A stretch of DNA of 64,000 bases from Gigaspora margarita (Eukaryota > Glomeromycota > Glomeromycetes > Diversisporales > Gigasporaceae). The stretch spans positions 72,894-136,893 of the forward strand of contig WTPW01001644.1 of NCBI GenBank assembly GCA_009809945.1. Direction: 5' to 3'. The notes beneath the pieces were generated by a model. That model was not told where the DNA came from. It searched no databases and was given only the letters and a program-made list of their open reading frames with translations. Within the stretch, counting starts at the first letter, position 1, and each line of letters starts with the position of its first letter. Below are positions 12,040 through 23,672 of the stretch, one piece after another. The translations under genes were made by a program, and so were the position numbers.

Positions 12040-12245
12040 AAATAGAGCTATTCTTTGTGCATATTTTTTAAGCTTATCAAATTTTGCAGGAAGAGCAGGT
12101 AATCATAGACAACTAATGTAGATCTATTAAAGAGTTACATAATCTATAAGTTATTAATTTCTGGATTTTAAAAAGCATTACATATAGTCTATTGTTTGTA
12201 TTACTACTAGAACAATTAAATTCTGATAGCACCTATNGATCNGTC
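12040..12245 (-). pseudogene. Degenerate second piece of a Helitron helicase end
   Basis: This segment parallels 13,075-13,265, the C-terminal end of the PIF1-like helicase. Shared blocks in the same order include a tgcatat..ttaagcttatcaaattt block, a shared gattat/taatctat region, and agcattacatata-g-c-attg. It is far more diverged than the main Helitron and has no open frame. It could be an older Helitron relic or a duplicated 3' end. Confidence 0.5.
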
Positions 12246-13061
12246 AGAAATCAAAAATNAATTAATAGCAAGATTCACGNGATTTGACTATTGATAAAAG
12301 GTAATCATGGGTTGGTGATTGTAGATAATTGGTATTTGATATCAACAATGAATCAGGGAACTAATCAAGGATTTTTTTTCTATATAATAGTAAAAATTAT
12401 GAACATGGCACTTTTACTCTCTTTTGTTCTTATGATAGATCAAGAGGTAATAATATTATCAGAATTTTGAAGGTTACTTTTCATTAATGAAAATTTATAA
12501 TAATAACAGAGAAAATAAAAAGTAGATGTAGATGATTTGTTATAGATGAAAATTAAAGATAAGTAATTTACTACTTGCACTATTACTTTTTTTTAAAAAA
12601 AGTTTAGCATTAATTTGCTGTTCTGGTTGATAGCCTTAAGTTAGAAAATTAATTATAAAATATTTAGCTTCTTTTTTTAGCATTTTTTTGCTTAATATAG
12701 AATGTAAATATTAGTTAGCAAACAACAAAAGCAATTTTGGAAAATTTCTGTTTTACAATCTTAAAGTGTTGTTTGATTGTGTTAGTATATAACTCTATGG
12801 CCATAAATGGTATAAGTGGTTAAACAAGAATATATTAGGGACTACAACTAAGGTGATTACTATTTTTAGGTTCTCTATTTTTGTTGTGTATTACTACTAT
12901 TTATTGATAAAATAAAATAAAATATGATAATATAAAAAAAAGAATAGAATTCTGGAAAATCTTTACAAGATATATATATATATATTAAATTACACATAAA
13001 AATTTTATTTAAACTAAAAGAATTTTATAATTATTTAAAGCTTAAAATGAAGAAAAAGTTT
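12246..13061. other. Probable Helitron 3' flank or terminal region, unresolved
   Basis: This lies downstream of the helicase end on the coding strand. The 3' hairpin and CTRR tail expected of a Helitron should be here or just beyond, but I could not place them with confidence. There is a short TA repeat near 12,970. Confidence 0.35.
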
Positions 13062-14760
13062 TTAATTATTTGGCCATTCTTTTAATTGTTCAGTNCTCNG
13101 NGCACATTCATTAAGCCTATCAAATTCAGNACAGAGTGCAGNTGAGATTCGCATATCCAATACNGATNCATTAAATNGTTGTANAATTAGTAGATTATCC
13201 AATTTTTGAACACGAGAAAGCATTACATATAGGCCATTGCTCGAATTACTGCCTGTGAGATCAATAATCGCCTTGTTAAGAGTTTTTCCTTGGCATTTAT
13301 AGTCAGTAAATGCAAATGCAGGAGTTAAAGGAAGCTGAAATCGTTGAAAGCTTCTTCTTATTTTTGATCCATCGGATTTCCAAATAGTGCGTACACAGGT
13401 ACGCTTAACAGGATAAATAGGTACATGATTAGGTTGAAGGTCTTGGTAAGAACCAGGTATCCTACCTATTAGTTCAATAATAACATATTTAGGTGGACCT
13501 TTTAATATTATAACATTTTTATCACAAGGTGATAGATCAATTGAGTTCTTATCATATACAATTTTTTGAAGTATTCCTTGAGAGCCATTCGCCAAATTAT
13601 CATTTGTACAAATATTCATTGTTATGACAACCTTCATATTAATAGATAAAGGTAAAATACNACAAAGTGCATTATCTTTTGTATCTGGTGTTGATAAAAA
13701 CTTGAAACGATTATTTCCTGTAAGAATAGTTCAATTATAAGAGTCTTGGGCACAAGAGTAAACAAGTAGCTGCTTATTATAATAAGCATGTTCTCTTGTA
13801 GCTTCAAAATTAAGCTAGACACGAAGGTCATTTCTTGTTACAAGAAATATAGCATCTCTCCAATCTATTGAACTAATCTGATCATTACCAAGGGTTTTAA
13901 GCCTTAAAGCAGATTTCTGATCATCTGTTAGATTTTCTTCTCGCATACTTTTTAGAATATTTGTATAGAAAGGATCATCTAATTGACGCATTTGTTTTTT
14001 AAAATAAATTACATGTTTAATATTTAAACAAAGGCTTCTTCCAGTGGTATTAATAACTGATCGAGCATCAATGGATAATGGGTCAAGGTTACGTTTTCTT
14101 TTTGTGGATTTTGATAAATCCTGGATATTAGATGTGGGTTGAGTTTTACTAGAAGAAGAAAGAAAAGTAATTTTATTTGGTATGTATAAAGCCAGGTTCA
14201 AGACAGATGGTAATTGCATAAAATCACCAACAAATAAGATATTAACACCGCCAAAAGGAATAGAATTGTCAGTTGCCTTTAATTTTGTTATAAAAGCATA
14301 AAATTCTGCTAAAAGTTTTTGACCAATCATAGAAATTTCTTCTAATATTATATATTCAATATTAGACCATAATTCCTGAAGCTATTGCAGAGTTTCTTCT
14401 GTTAAATTAGATAGTTTTTTACCATTTTCACTAAAACCAAACCCACAAGCAGAGTGGATAGTACTACTATAAACATTTGCAGCAGCAACTCCAGTAGGAG
14501 CTAATATGAGAATAGTATATCATTGTAAAGTGTATTTAAAATAAGAAAGTATTGCATGAATTACTCTAGATTTACTAGTTCCTCTAGCACCAGCAAGGTA
14601 AAGTAGTAACTGAGATAGTTTATTATCACACATAGGTTGGTTTCTTCGATGATGATCACATACAAGAAAATAAGCTTTTTTTTGTTCTTCATTTAAACCA
14701 AGCGCAAATTTTTCTAATGGATCAATGGTTTAATTCATAATGGTTATGTTAGGAGAAGCA
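13062..14760 (-). pseudogene. Helitron PIF1-like helicase region
   Basis: Reading down the minus strand, an eroded Walker A (GARGTSKS, where GxGGTGKS is expected) lies near 14,570-14,610. It is followed by APTGVAA, then LEEISM in the Walker B position, then GDFMQLPSV near 14,200. The C-terminal half has FAFTDYKCQGKTL and YVMLSRVQKLDNLLI (13,190-13,330), the superfamily 1 motifs V/VI of PIF1 and RecD helicases. Stops and a frame change separate the halves at about 13,640-13,830. Several Ns fall in 13,095-13,190. The helicase cannot be active as read. Confidence 0.88.
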
Positions 14761-14791
14761 GATTGTTTATCAGATAAATCGATAAAGGAGT

Positions 14792-16090
14792 TTAATGTAG
14801 AATTATTTTCAGAGGTAACAATATTATTATGTGAAGAATTGTTTTTCGTGAAGTTATAGTAGTTTGCCAAATCTTTAAAAGTTTATCATCAAAATTATTG
14901 CTCTGACGTATGACATTTAGGTCAATATTAATATTGTTATTATTAATTGAACTATTTAAGTATGTTGAATAAAAGGAATCATTTACAAGAAATCTTCTCT
15001 GAATTCGTAGAACATTTAAGGCAGCATCGACTATACTGATATTCTTCAAACCAGCCCTAATAATAGTAGCAGGATTTAAAGTAGTTATGTTTTCTAATTT
15101 ATTGTCAATAGCTAAATCTTAATCATTATCTTCAAAAAGGTCATCTTGATCATGTGCATCATACCCAGAAATAGATCGATCAATCCGGTGGGCTTTAGCA
15201 AGAATTGGATTATCTAATGCTTTTTTTCTTAATTCACGGTCCAAAAAAGATTCTTCAGCACATCTATGTAGCAATTCAATATTTGAAATTATATATTTTA
15301 GGCGAAAAGATGTAGTAGGGTTATTCAAAAATGCATGGCATGCCTCTGACCATGTGTTATAGACTTCTATAAGATCATGAATAGTTTCCTATAGTTTAAA
15401 CAACATAAGAATATATTGTCCATATAAATCTGCATTTTCATATCATCTTTTTTAGGAATTGCTTTACTACACAAAATGACTACTCTTTCAGTTCCTCACC
15501 TTTTACGCATCTGAATATGAGTCTTTTTCTGAGGATGTACATCAATAGATTCAGAAATAAAGTTATCATTTAATTCATTTCCCTAAAAAAAAATCTTTTA
15601 TTTCCTTCTCTAGGATGCTAGTCTGATAACGTTAAAAGTTGATATGAGTTTATTGGAGTCTTTTTAAAGCGAGCAGCATAATCATAAAGGCAAATATTAC
15701 GCAAAGCTGAACCTCGGTACTTATAATCAACATGAAGGTTTACAGCTATTAATTTGTTATTAAAAAAGGTAACTAAAAATGATTCATTTAATTGATCCTG
15801 GTTATCTTGATCATTATTGATTTCCAAATTATCATCAGATTCATCAGAATTTTCAGTCAAATCTTGATAATACTTTTTATATTCTCTTGTAAGATAAAAT
15901 TCAAATGATTGAAGATGGATAGATGCAAATTTATTTAGAGTATATTGATCAGGGATGCCTAACAGATATGCTGAAACTTGTGGGCCTGTAAGTTCAGATT
16001 GGTCTACAATCTTGTTAAGGCATTTTGTTATAAGCTTACGTGAATTATTTACAATATTATTTGAGTCTTTATCAGCTGCTTGTTTTAAAA
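14792..16090 (-). pseudogene. Helitron Rep-helicase linker region
   Basis: Open pieces at 15,618-15,860 (with an acidic DESDDNLEINNDQDNQDQ stretch) and 15,119-15,328 (NNPTTSFRLKYIISNIELL..) match the linker typical of Helitron proteins. In other elements this linker includes a PW-type segment and an xxFLxxP..x.xIxxIELLH segment. Multiple frame changes occur between them. The frame reaches the SINE insertion at 16,101 and resumes at 16,859. Confidence 0.75.
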
Positions 16091-16101
16091 AAGTTTCAAG
16101 A

Positions 16102-16848
16102 AGTCCTGCGGGTCAATAGCATAGTGGTTGCACTCCCAGGACATCACCGCTTCTTTACATAAGGTTGCCAGTTCAAGTCCTACAAACGGCAAAATAACTA
16201 CACACAATCATGTGAAGGACGACTTGAATTAGAATGCTAGGACCATGTTTGGACAGCTCAGCCACATCTCAGATTTGGCTTGATAAAGGCTCTCTGGACA
16301 TTTCGGATAGATGTTGTGTAACTTGCTCTAACGGGGTCTTGGTCTCTGTGTTCTTCTCTGCAATGTGTGGTCTCAGGGGTGAAAAACTTCTAGACAATTT
16401 GGAATGAGGGTTGGAGTCCAGTCGAACTCGTCCACTGCTGGTTCTAGTTCTCCTTTAAGAATACTTGGACAGTCCCAGTAAAATCCCCCGGTTGTAAATG
16501 GGTCAGCCGATTAAGTTCAGTTGGAATTAAGTCCTGGTTAAAATCCCCCAGTTGTAAATGGGTCAGATGATTAGGTTCAGTTGGAATAAGAATTACTTGG
16601 ATAGTTCCAGTTAAATCCCCAGTGGTAAATGGATCAGCTGACTAGGTTCGGCTAGAATAAAAAAAAATAGGATGGCTTAGCCGGTTAGCCACAATAGAAC
16701 TTAAAATTAGTAATAGATGAACATATGTAGATCGTTACAAATGTACAATAAATGTAGGGCCCACTTGGGTCCCATGACTAATGACCTTAATAAAAAGACC
16801 GCAAATATGTGGCTTCGAGTGTACGCCCAGAGAAATTTAAAAAAAAAA
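16102..16848 (+). mobile_element. tRNA-derived SINE inserted in the Helitron
   Basis: Near its 5' end lie a polymerase III A box (tagcatagtgg, 16,117-16,127) and a B box (agttcaagtcc, 16,170-16,180), 42 nt apart. The element ends in an A tract at 16,839-16,849. The Helitron sequence aagtttcaaga is present at 16,091-16,101 and again (agtttcaaga) at 16,849-16,858, a target-site duplication. About 280 nt of unrelated body precedes a three-unit internal tandem repeat at about 16,450-16,650 (units share aaatcccc-gttgtaaatggg). The 3' part (16,690-16,840) is probably the LINE-recognition tail. Removing the element would leave the Helitron frame uninterrupted at this point. Confidence 0.88.
16450..16650 (+). 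repeat. Three-unit tandem repeat inside the SINE
   Basis: The units of about 60-70 bp each carry aaatcccc, ttgtaaatggtc-like and gtcag-(t)gat(t)a-gttcagttgg words. SINE copies with variable internal repeat number are common. This could give length polymorphism between copies. Confidence 0.7.
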
Positions 16849-16858
16849 AGTTTCAAGA

Positions 16859-18411
16859 GTAGAGGCACATATTAAAAAAGAACTATGTGTACTATGATCT
16901 GATTTAGTAATACAGTCAGTTATATAATAAATATATGCTAAGGCTAATTTACGAGTAGCAATAAATTTAATGTCATTATTTCCTTCCCTTGGAAAATCAA
17001 ATCTGCAATGTTTTTGTAAACCACGATTGTATTTTTTACAGATGCGACTGCAATAATGAAAAAGCGTACGTTTAGTGAGGGCAAGTAGGTCTTGATGAAA
17101 TTTTTCCTCAAAGTCAGGTGATCTTGGATCTGGTATGGCAAGAAAAGACGGATGTAATCATTTTTCAAGAATCGTTTTAGGAGCATAATATTCAGCATCA
17201 AGCATATCATTTGTTAAAATTTCACCATTTTTAAGTAGATAACTAATATCTTCTCGAATAATATTGCTGACATAGTTTAATAAACATTGGCGAAATTCAT
17301 TATCATTTTTAATTTTATGACATAGCATAATTGGATCTGGTGCACCAAGAAGCCAAATTAGCATATGACAATGTGGTGCACTGTGGTCCTGATATTCAAT
17401 AACTCCATAATAATTTTTTATAAATCCAAATATACTACCATTTTCTTTGTTATAACCAATTAATGTATTTATAATTAATTGAATAATTATATTAAAATAT
17501 TTTGCAACAGCAGAAGGATCAAGATGAGCAAGATGAGCCCTTTCAGTAGCTTTTGGAAAATTTTCAGATGTAAGCTTTTCAAGATCTACCTCACTTCCAG
17601 CATACATCATTACAATAGGACTATGAAGATCAGTGGGGTTAATAGTGATAAAAAGTGATGGTGTACTATCATGTATCATAACTGCACGTATTTCATTACG
17701 CATATGTGCACGTGATTGAACAAAGGCCATTAATTTAGAACCAGCAGTACTAATGTTTCTTAGTAATTTATGAATAGCAGGATTGGTTATAGGTTGTTTA
17801 TTTTGCTCCTGTTCAATAGCTAGTTTTATATCATTGGGCTTGAGAGCAGATATTAAGCTTGCTGAATGGTCAAAATTATTATTTCAAGTTAGATTATATA
17901 ATTCTGCTAATACTTCTCGCCTTTGTAATATGTTAAAAATAACGAAAGGAAAAGACCTATGCTGCCTGAACTTGGGATCATGATGACGCATGAGGTGATT
18001 AGCATATTGTTTTAAAGATACATGTTTTAATCTACCTTCATGGTCTCCAAATCCATAAGGATAGAGAGCAGGAAATCCAGCAAGAAAAAGAAAAGAATCT
18101 TTATATTCATTTAGAGGTTTATTATCATGAGGTACACAGATTAAAGGAGTTACAGAATTTGACTCGTTGCTATTTTTATTTAAAAAGGTTTGATAGTTGG
18201 ATTGATGATTATTTTTTTCTACTAACTTTTGAAAAGAAAGAAGAGTAAGTTCCCTCTTTGTAATCAGTACATCATCAATGTGTAATATTCCAGAAGGTCT
18301 GAGTTCAGATGCATTATTAATTGTATTAATATTAACAAATTTGTCAGAAATATGTTCAGAATTTTCCTCTTCATCAGTCTCACTATCAGATTGTTGATTA
18401 TCTAATACATC
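16859..18411 (-). pseudogene. Helitron HUH replication initiator region
   Basis: After a short acidic linker comes LKQYANHLMRHHDPKF and FNILQRREVLAEL (about 17,900-18,030), the conserved entry to the Helitron_like_N domain. RCR motif 1 is FITINPTDLHSP (about 17,630-17,650). The HUH motif is YQDHSAPHCHMLIWL (about 17,355-17,400), with both metal-binding His residues intact. The tyrosine motif reads YIYYITDCITK (about 16,910-16,945). The position usually held by the second Tyr of YxxxY is Cys (TGT for TAT). Stops interrupt the frame near 17,880 and 17,158. The ORF at 17,158-17,730 is the best preserved stretch. Confidence 0.88.
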
Positions 18412-19593
18412 TTAAGAGTAACCAGTATAATGATCTGTTTTTTGGGAATCAATATTAATAACTGTAGTAGTTATTAATAAAAATTCAGGAATTTTATATT
18501 CAGGTAAAAGATTTAATGCATTTTTATCAATTTTGAATTTATTTTTAAATAATTCATTATGCGCAAACAGCCAGTCAAGTGCTAATATTATTTTACTTTT
18601 TCGAACCTGAAGTACTTTTTTTAAATGATATTCATTAGGGGTTCCTTTTCCAACAAAGACTATTTTTAAATAATCTGCAAGTCGATATATAGGTAAAGGT
18701 AAGACATTAACCAATGAAGAGGGATTTTGAGGCAATGTTATAACATGGCCTTTAAGTTTGTGATGAGTATGTCTTTTTTTTGATAATTGAATGAGATTCA
18801 TGCATAAGTAACCAGGTAAGATAAGAAGTTGTTCTGGAATAGTTAAGTCTTGAAGACATAGGGGAGTAGGACCGACCCACATATTGTTAGCCAAAGACAA
18901 AGGTGGAAGTTTGTTTTTTTTTAAGTAATCATAGCAAGTATTACATACTCGTAAGTTAAATGGATCATAAGAAGTAGAGGATTCAAGGTTATCCTGGTAT
19001 TTAGATGAATATACAAATCCAGAGCGATCAAGAATAATTTTTAATCCACTCGTATCGATATAAGGATATTCATAATTAAAGTTAATTTCAAATGAAGGGT
19101 TGATAAGTTTAAGAGGTACTTTAAGCAGAGAAAGATTAACTTCGTGGACTGAAAGGATTTTGAAGCTTTTGTAATTGTAAAGACCAGAGCAAACTGAGCA
19201 TGGTAATTCTCGTAATTCATTAAGATTTATTTTATCATGAAATTCAGCCAATGCATTTTTTGCAATTTTAGAATCAATTTGTTGAGGCCATGCACTATTT
19301 TGTCTAGTTATTTTATCGAATTCTCGATTCATGTCTTGAACACACATAGGAATATCCAAATTATCAAATTGATTGCTCATAGTAAGGCAGGAATTAATTC
19401 TTTCTTGTTTTCAGTAGTTGTTTTGCTTTATATTAGAAGCTTGTACATATTCATCACTCTGACGAAGGTTAGCCATACGACTTTTTGCTTTATTATTTTC
19501 TGATTCTCAAAATGACAGGCTTTTACGTTTTGATGCTAATCGGGTACATTCTTTTATTCTTCTAGATTCGCCTCTAGATATAATGTTGACCAT
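18412..19593 (-). pseudogene. Helitron N-terminal and DUF6570-like region
   Basis: The best start is the ATG at 19,593, which opens a basic segment (SRRIKECTRLASKRKS..) typical of Helitron N-termini. Two in-frame TGA codons at Arg-like positions lie before the uninterrupted 322-residue stretch beginning at 19,380. That stretch has a CSVC / CNTC cysteine pair, LANNMWVGPTP, LKGHVITLPQNPSS, LPLPIYRLADYLKIVFVG, VRKSKIILALDWL and NLLPE, the pattern of DUF6570. This domain commonly precedes Rep in Helitrons. Its role is unknown. Confidence 0.82.
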
Positions 19594-21481
19594 GGTTTAA
19601 TTAAAGTTAACCAAAGAATTTGTAAGAGTATGATTTATAACATTCAAGAATTTTTTTTTGAAACGATATAAAATTTACTTGATATTCAAGACTGTGTTCT
19701 TTTTATAAATTTTTGGTAGGGTATACAGAAAGATATTACAGTATTTAAATTGTATTGCTAGTCCATTTACAAATGAATATATAATGNCTCNATAATTCGT
19801 TAATATTATTTTGGAACAGTTCTAGATGTATAATGCATATGCATATATAGTTAGTAAAATATCAATAGTATAATACGATCATCCAATTTTAATATGATCA
19901 TCTAATTTGGAATAGTTGAATTATAGTTGTGAAGTTCTAGAATAATACCAATTTTTCTGACAGAACCTGTTTAAGCATAATGAAAATTGGAAACAGGTCC
20001 CATAACTCGAATTTAGCCCAGATTTTATGAATAATTACAATTAAGTATAGCTAAAATATTTGTCATGCACTTAATATAGAAATTAATAAAACTATCTGGT
20101 CACGTTAGTTCAGAGCATATACTGGCACAAGAAAAAGGCAGTTTGTTCTAACGGTTAATAAGAGAACTTGGTATAAGCTTCGCAATAGATAAAATATGTA
20201 AGATTCAGATATAAGCAAAGCAAAATCTAAAAACAAAATAATTTAGATACAATCGAGTTTACATATATTTTTTAAATAAGAATCAATTATTATAAATAGT
20301 TGTAAGCATGTTTTTTTGATATACTACTTCAAATGAAATTTAAAATTAATATAACAGTTAGAATTTGATCTAATTAGTATAATTCGAAAAGAGGTATAAT
20401 ATAATTGAATTTTAAATCAGCAATACAAGTTCTCAAAGAGGAATATAATAATTCATCATACTAAATATAAAGGTATTTATTCGTAAGTAAAAGGACTCTT
20501 GGCAATTATGAATGCTTATAAAAAGTAACTCACGTCTAGTACTAACATCTCAATACAAAAGTAAGAGATAGTNAGTCATATCAGTATTATATGCAACACA
20601 AAAGTAAAAGAGATGGAAATGTTTCGATATTGCATTCTATTATATACTTCATTTAACCCCAAATTAATTTTATTATTAATCACATATACTTCTTTTGACT
20701 TTCATCTATTTAGTTTTTTTTACATATCATAACTGATATTAAATTGCATCATTAATCGAATTAAACACTCTCTAATCACTTATTGAACAAAAGGAAATAT
20801 TATTCAAATTATTTGATATAATCATACAATTTAATTTATAATATAAGCATTATTCTTCTTTACAACAATCACATTAGAAAAAGATATTGAGTTTAAATAA
20901 CAACAATCGCATATTGTACAAAAAACACATGCTATTTAACACACTAATTGAAAAAAAGAATTATTTATCAAAATATCAGATGGTAGAATTGTACAATTAT
21001 CATTCACAAAAAAACAAACCCAAATTTGTAAATCCATAATTATTATTTTATTTAAAATTTGATGCATAATCTTATCTAATAAAGTTAACCGCGTTTAAAT
21101 TATTTTTTTTACTATACAAGGGTCGTTTATTTACCTCTACGCATCTAAGATTAATTAGTAATCGAAAAAAGAATAGATCATCCTCAGGACCACTGCATAT
21201 AGGGACTAGTTCAGAACTAGTCTTAAAATCAGTTTAGATAATCAATCGCAAGATTACATTCTCGCTCTAAAACATACCAATCAGATTATTAATAATCACA
21301 AATATTAGATACTTTAATCAGTAAGGTACAAATTAAAATTAACAAATGTTTTACAGATGAATTTTGTTTTATGCCAGTAAAGGGTTGATCAATCCGGTTA
21401 CTAACAGGGGCTTGAATTTATTCTTTAACTAGTTCAAAGCCAAAATGTTTGCGAATGGAACTACTATTTATATAGTATGAT
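19594..21481. other. Upstream Helitron flank, gene-free
   Basis: The 5' terminus of the Helitron should lie here but I could not fix it. Ns occur at 19,786, 19,791 and 20,573. No gene, tRNA or bounded element is recognised. Confidence 0.4.
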
Positions 21482-22222
21482 TCAATACAATCAATTACCA
21501 TATTCAAATAATTCATTATCTAAGCCAAAATAAATCAGGAGATAAATCATCCGACAAGAAAATCAAATAACCAAAAAATAAAAAATCAATTTACATACAT
21601 TCTTTTTAAAATTGTGAAATATAAGATTACCTTAGCTCTAAATAGATAGTAGATACCAAATAATAAAGAGTATATGCGACTCTGGGGAAATCAAATATAT
21701 ATGATCTTACAAGCATTGCTCCAATCTGTTATAGGTAATGGCAACATAGATCAAAATCAATAATACAGAAATAGAAATCGGATCTCCAGAATCAGGATAT
21801 AATTATGGTACAACGGCAATCATGTTCAGCAATTAAGCGATGACCATGAGAATCAAAACAATCAATTACCATATCCAAACAATTCATTATTTAAGTCAAA
21901 ATAAACCAGGAGATAAATAATCTGACAAGGAGATCAAATAACCCAAAAAATCAATTTATATACAACCATTTCAAAACTGTGAAACATTCGATTACTTATT
22001 TAGCTCTAAACAGATCGTAGATATTGGAAAATAATGAGTATAAAGAAAATCAAACTTATACAATCTAACGCCACCACTCTGCTGTGTTATAAGCAATGAT
22101 AATGTAGTTCAAAAATCAACAATATAGAAATAGAAAACAGATATCCAGAATCAGGATACAATTCTGTACACAGAATGGTACAACAGCAATCAAGTTCAGC
22201 AATTAAGCAACAGCTATGAGAA
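21482..22222 (+). repeat. Tandem duplication of a unit of about 370 bp
   Basis: Two consecutive copies (about 21,482-21,856 and 21,857-22,222) share long ordered blocks such as caatcaattaccatat-caaa-aattcatta, ccaggagataaa, agctctaaa-agat-gtagat and gttcagcaattaagc-a. They differ by many substitutions and small indels. No open frame is preserved between copies. Confidence 0.8.
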
Positions 22223-22478
22223 ACCAAATCAGGTATCGCACATTAAAAGTTAGACTAACGATCTCATGTGACACAAGATATGTTATGTCAAATGCGAAGA
22301 TGTAACATGTAAAGCTTCAATATGCATTCACACCTTTGCTTCGCCATATGCATATAACCAATAAAATGCAAGTTTTTGCGTACAAACATCATTTAATTCA
22401 CTGCATAACCATACACTACGTGAAATTTTCAATATCACTCCATTCCTGGTATACCATGTTTTATATACTAGTAACATA

Positions 22479-23290
22479 GGGTTGTAAGGGTTGTAACTTA
22501 CATACTTACCTTACATGTAAGTTACATGTAAGTTACATCCAAAATTTATGATGTATAGTAAGTTTGTAAGTTATAAAAATAATCTAATCGAATTGAAAAT
22601 ATATTGATATAATAAATATTACAATAAATATATAATGCAATAAAAATATATATTTCACTTTTTGATAATATATTGGATAAATATATATATAAATTTTAGT
22701 AGGTGAATTAAAATACTTTTGATTTCATTTTTGCTCGTTTTGTTTATTTTTTTACTAAAAAAAAATAAGCAGAAAAAATGCAAGGTATTTTGTATTTCTT
22801 TGCACAAATTATAAAAATTTTTAGTAAATAAGCTTTTATTCCTAGGTTATTTTCCACAGTATAATTGTGTAAAAATTATGAATTATCTAATATTTAAAAT
22901 ATAGGTTATATGAATTGCTTGGATGATTTTCCTTTGCCAAATAAAAGTTTCTAATATTTGATAAAGATTTTATAAGTCAGAAAATTGTATTAAACCATAT
23001 TAAGAAATTAATGAAAAATGAAAAAGATTTGTTTAAAATTAAACATTGAAAGCTTATTCTTTTTATTAATATAGTTAATATAACATATGTAATATACAAA
23101 ATATTTGGAGTATAATAAAATTTAGTTTGATTAAAATATATTTAATATAATTATAACTTACATGGTATACTTAAATATATTTATATAATAATAATATATA
23201 TTATTTTAACTTACATACTTACATGTAAGTTACATGACTATAACTTACCTTACATTAAAAAATTAAAACTTACTGTAAGTTTACAACCCT
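22479..23290. mobile_element. Inverted-repeat element with taagttac-type ends, 812 bp
   Basis: The tips are gggttgtaa at the left and ttacaaccct at the right. Subterminal clusters of cttacatgtaagttac words occur at both ends (22,495-22,570 and 23,205-23,285). The interior is A+T-rich and non-coding. The gggtt tip recalls that of the CAAAT elements. The target duplication is not convincing. Confidence 0.6.
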
Positions 23291-23426
23291 AAGTATACAA
23301 TAAGAAATTTTTTTAAGTATAATTTTTTTAATTTTTTTAAATATTATTTTTATTATACACTTTTAACAAAACAAGATCTGGAATATTAGAGTATTAAAAC
23401 TATTGTTTTATCTTTGACAATAATAA

Positions 23427-23591
23427 TATGGCAGGATGAAACCTAAGTTGGCTAAGTTATATTATTGATATTATTTAGGGTTAGTTAGGGTTAGTTACTA
23501 TTTTAGGATTGTTTTGATAGTGATTTGTATCAATAACATAATCTAAAAACTCAGGTTTCACCTTAAAAAACTCAGGTTTCACTCTGTCATA
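23427..23591. mobile_element. TA-flanked MITE, 165 bp
   Basis: The left end tatggcaggatgaaacct and the right end (complement tatgacagagtgaaacct) are inverted repeats with TA at both extremities, as for Tc1/mariner relatives. The right arm repeats aaaactcaggtttcac twice. Inside is a tagggttagttagggttag segment. Confidence 0.6.
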
Positions 23592-23672
23592 TAATAATTA
23601 ACATTTTATAAGCTTGGTAAAAAATGTAATAAAAATAAAATTCTAGAAATCCAAAAAGTAAGGCATCTAAAT

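Larger units (their letters stand above)
13062..19593 (-). mobile_element. Decayed autonomous Helitron
   Basis: The minus strand encodes, in order, a basic N-terminal segment, a DUF6570-like region, a Helitron-like HUH replication-initiator domain and a PIF1-type helicase. This is the full domain order of fungal and animal Helitron proteins. Helitrons transpose by rolling-circle replication: Rep nicks DNA and the helicase unwinds it. The frame is broken by several stops and frameshifts and by a SINE at 16,102-16,848. At least two stops in the N-terminal region are TGA at Arg-like positions (CGA to TGA). Key active-site residues are also changed. The 5' TC and 3' CTRR ends were not located. 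The element is non-functional. Confidence 0.9.
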
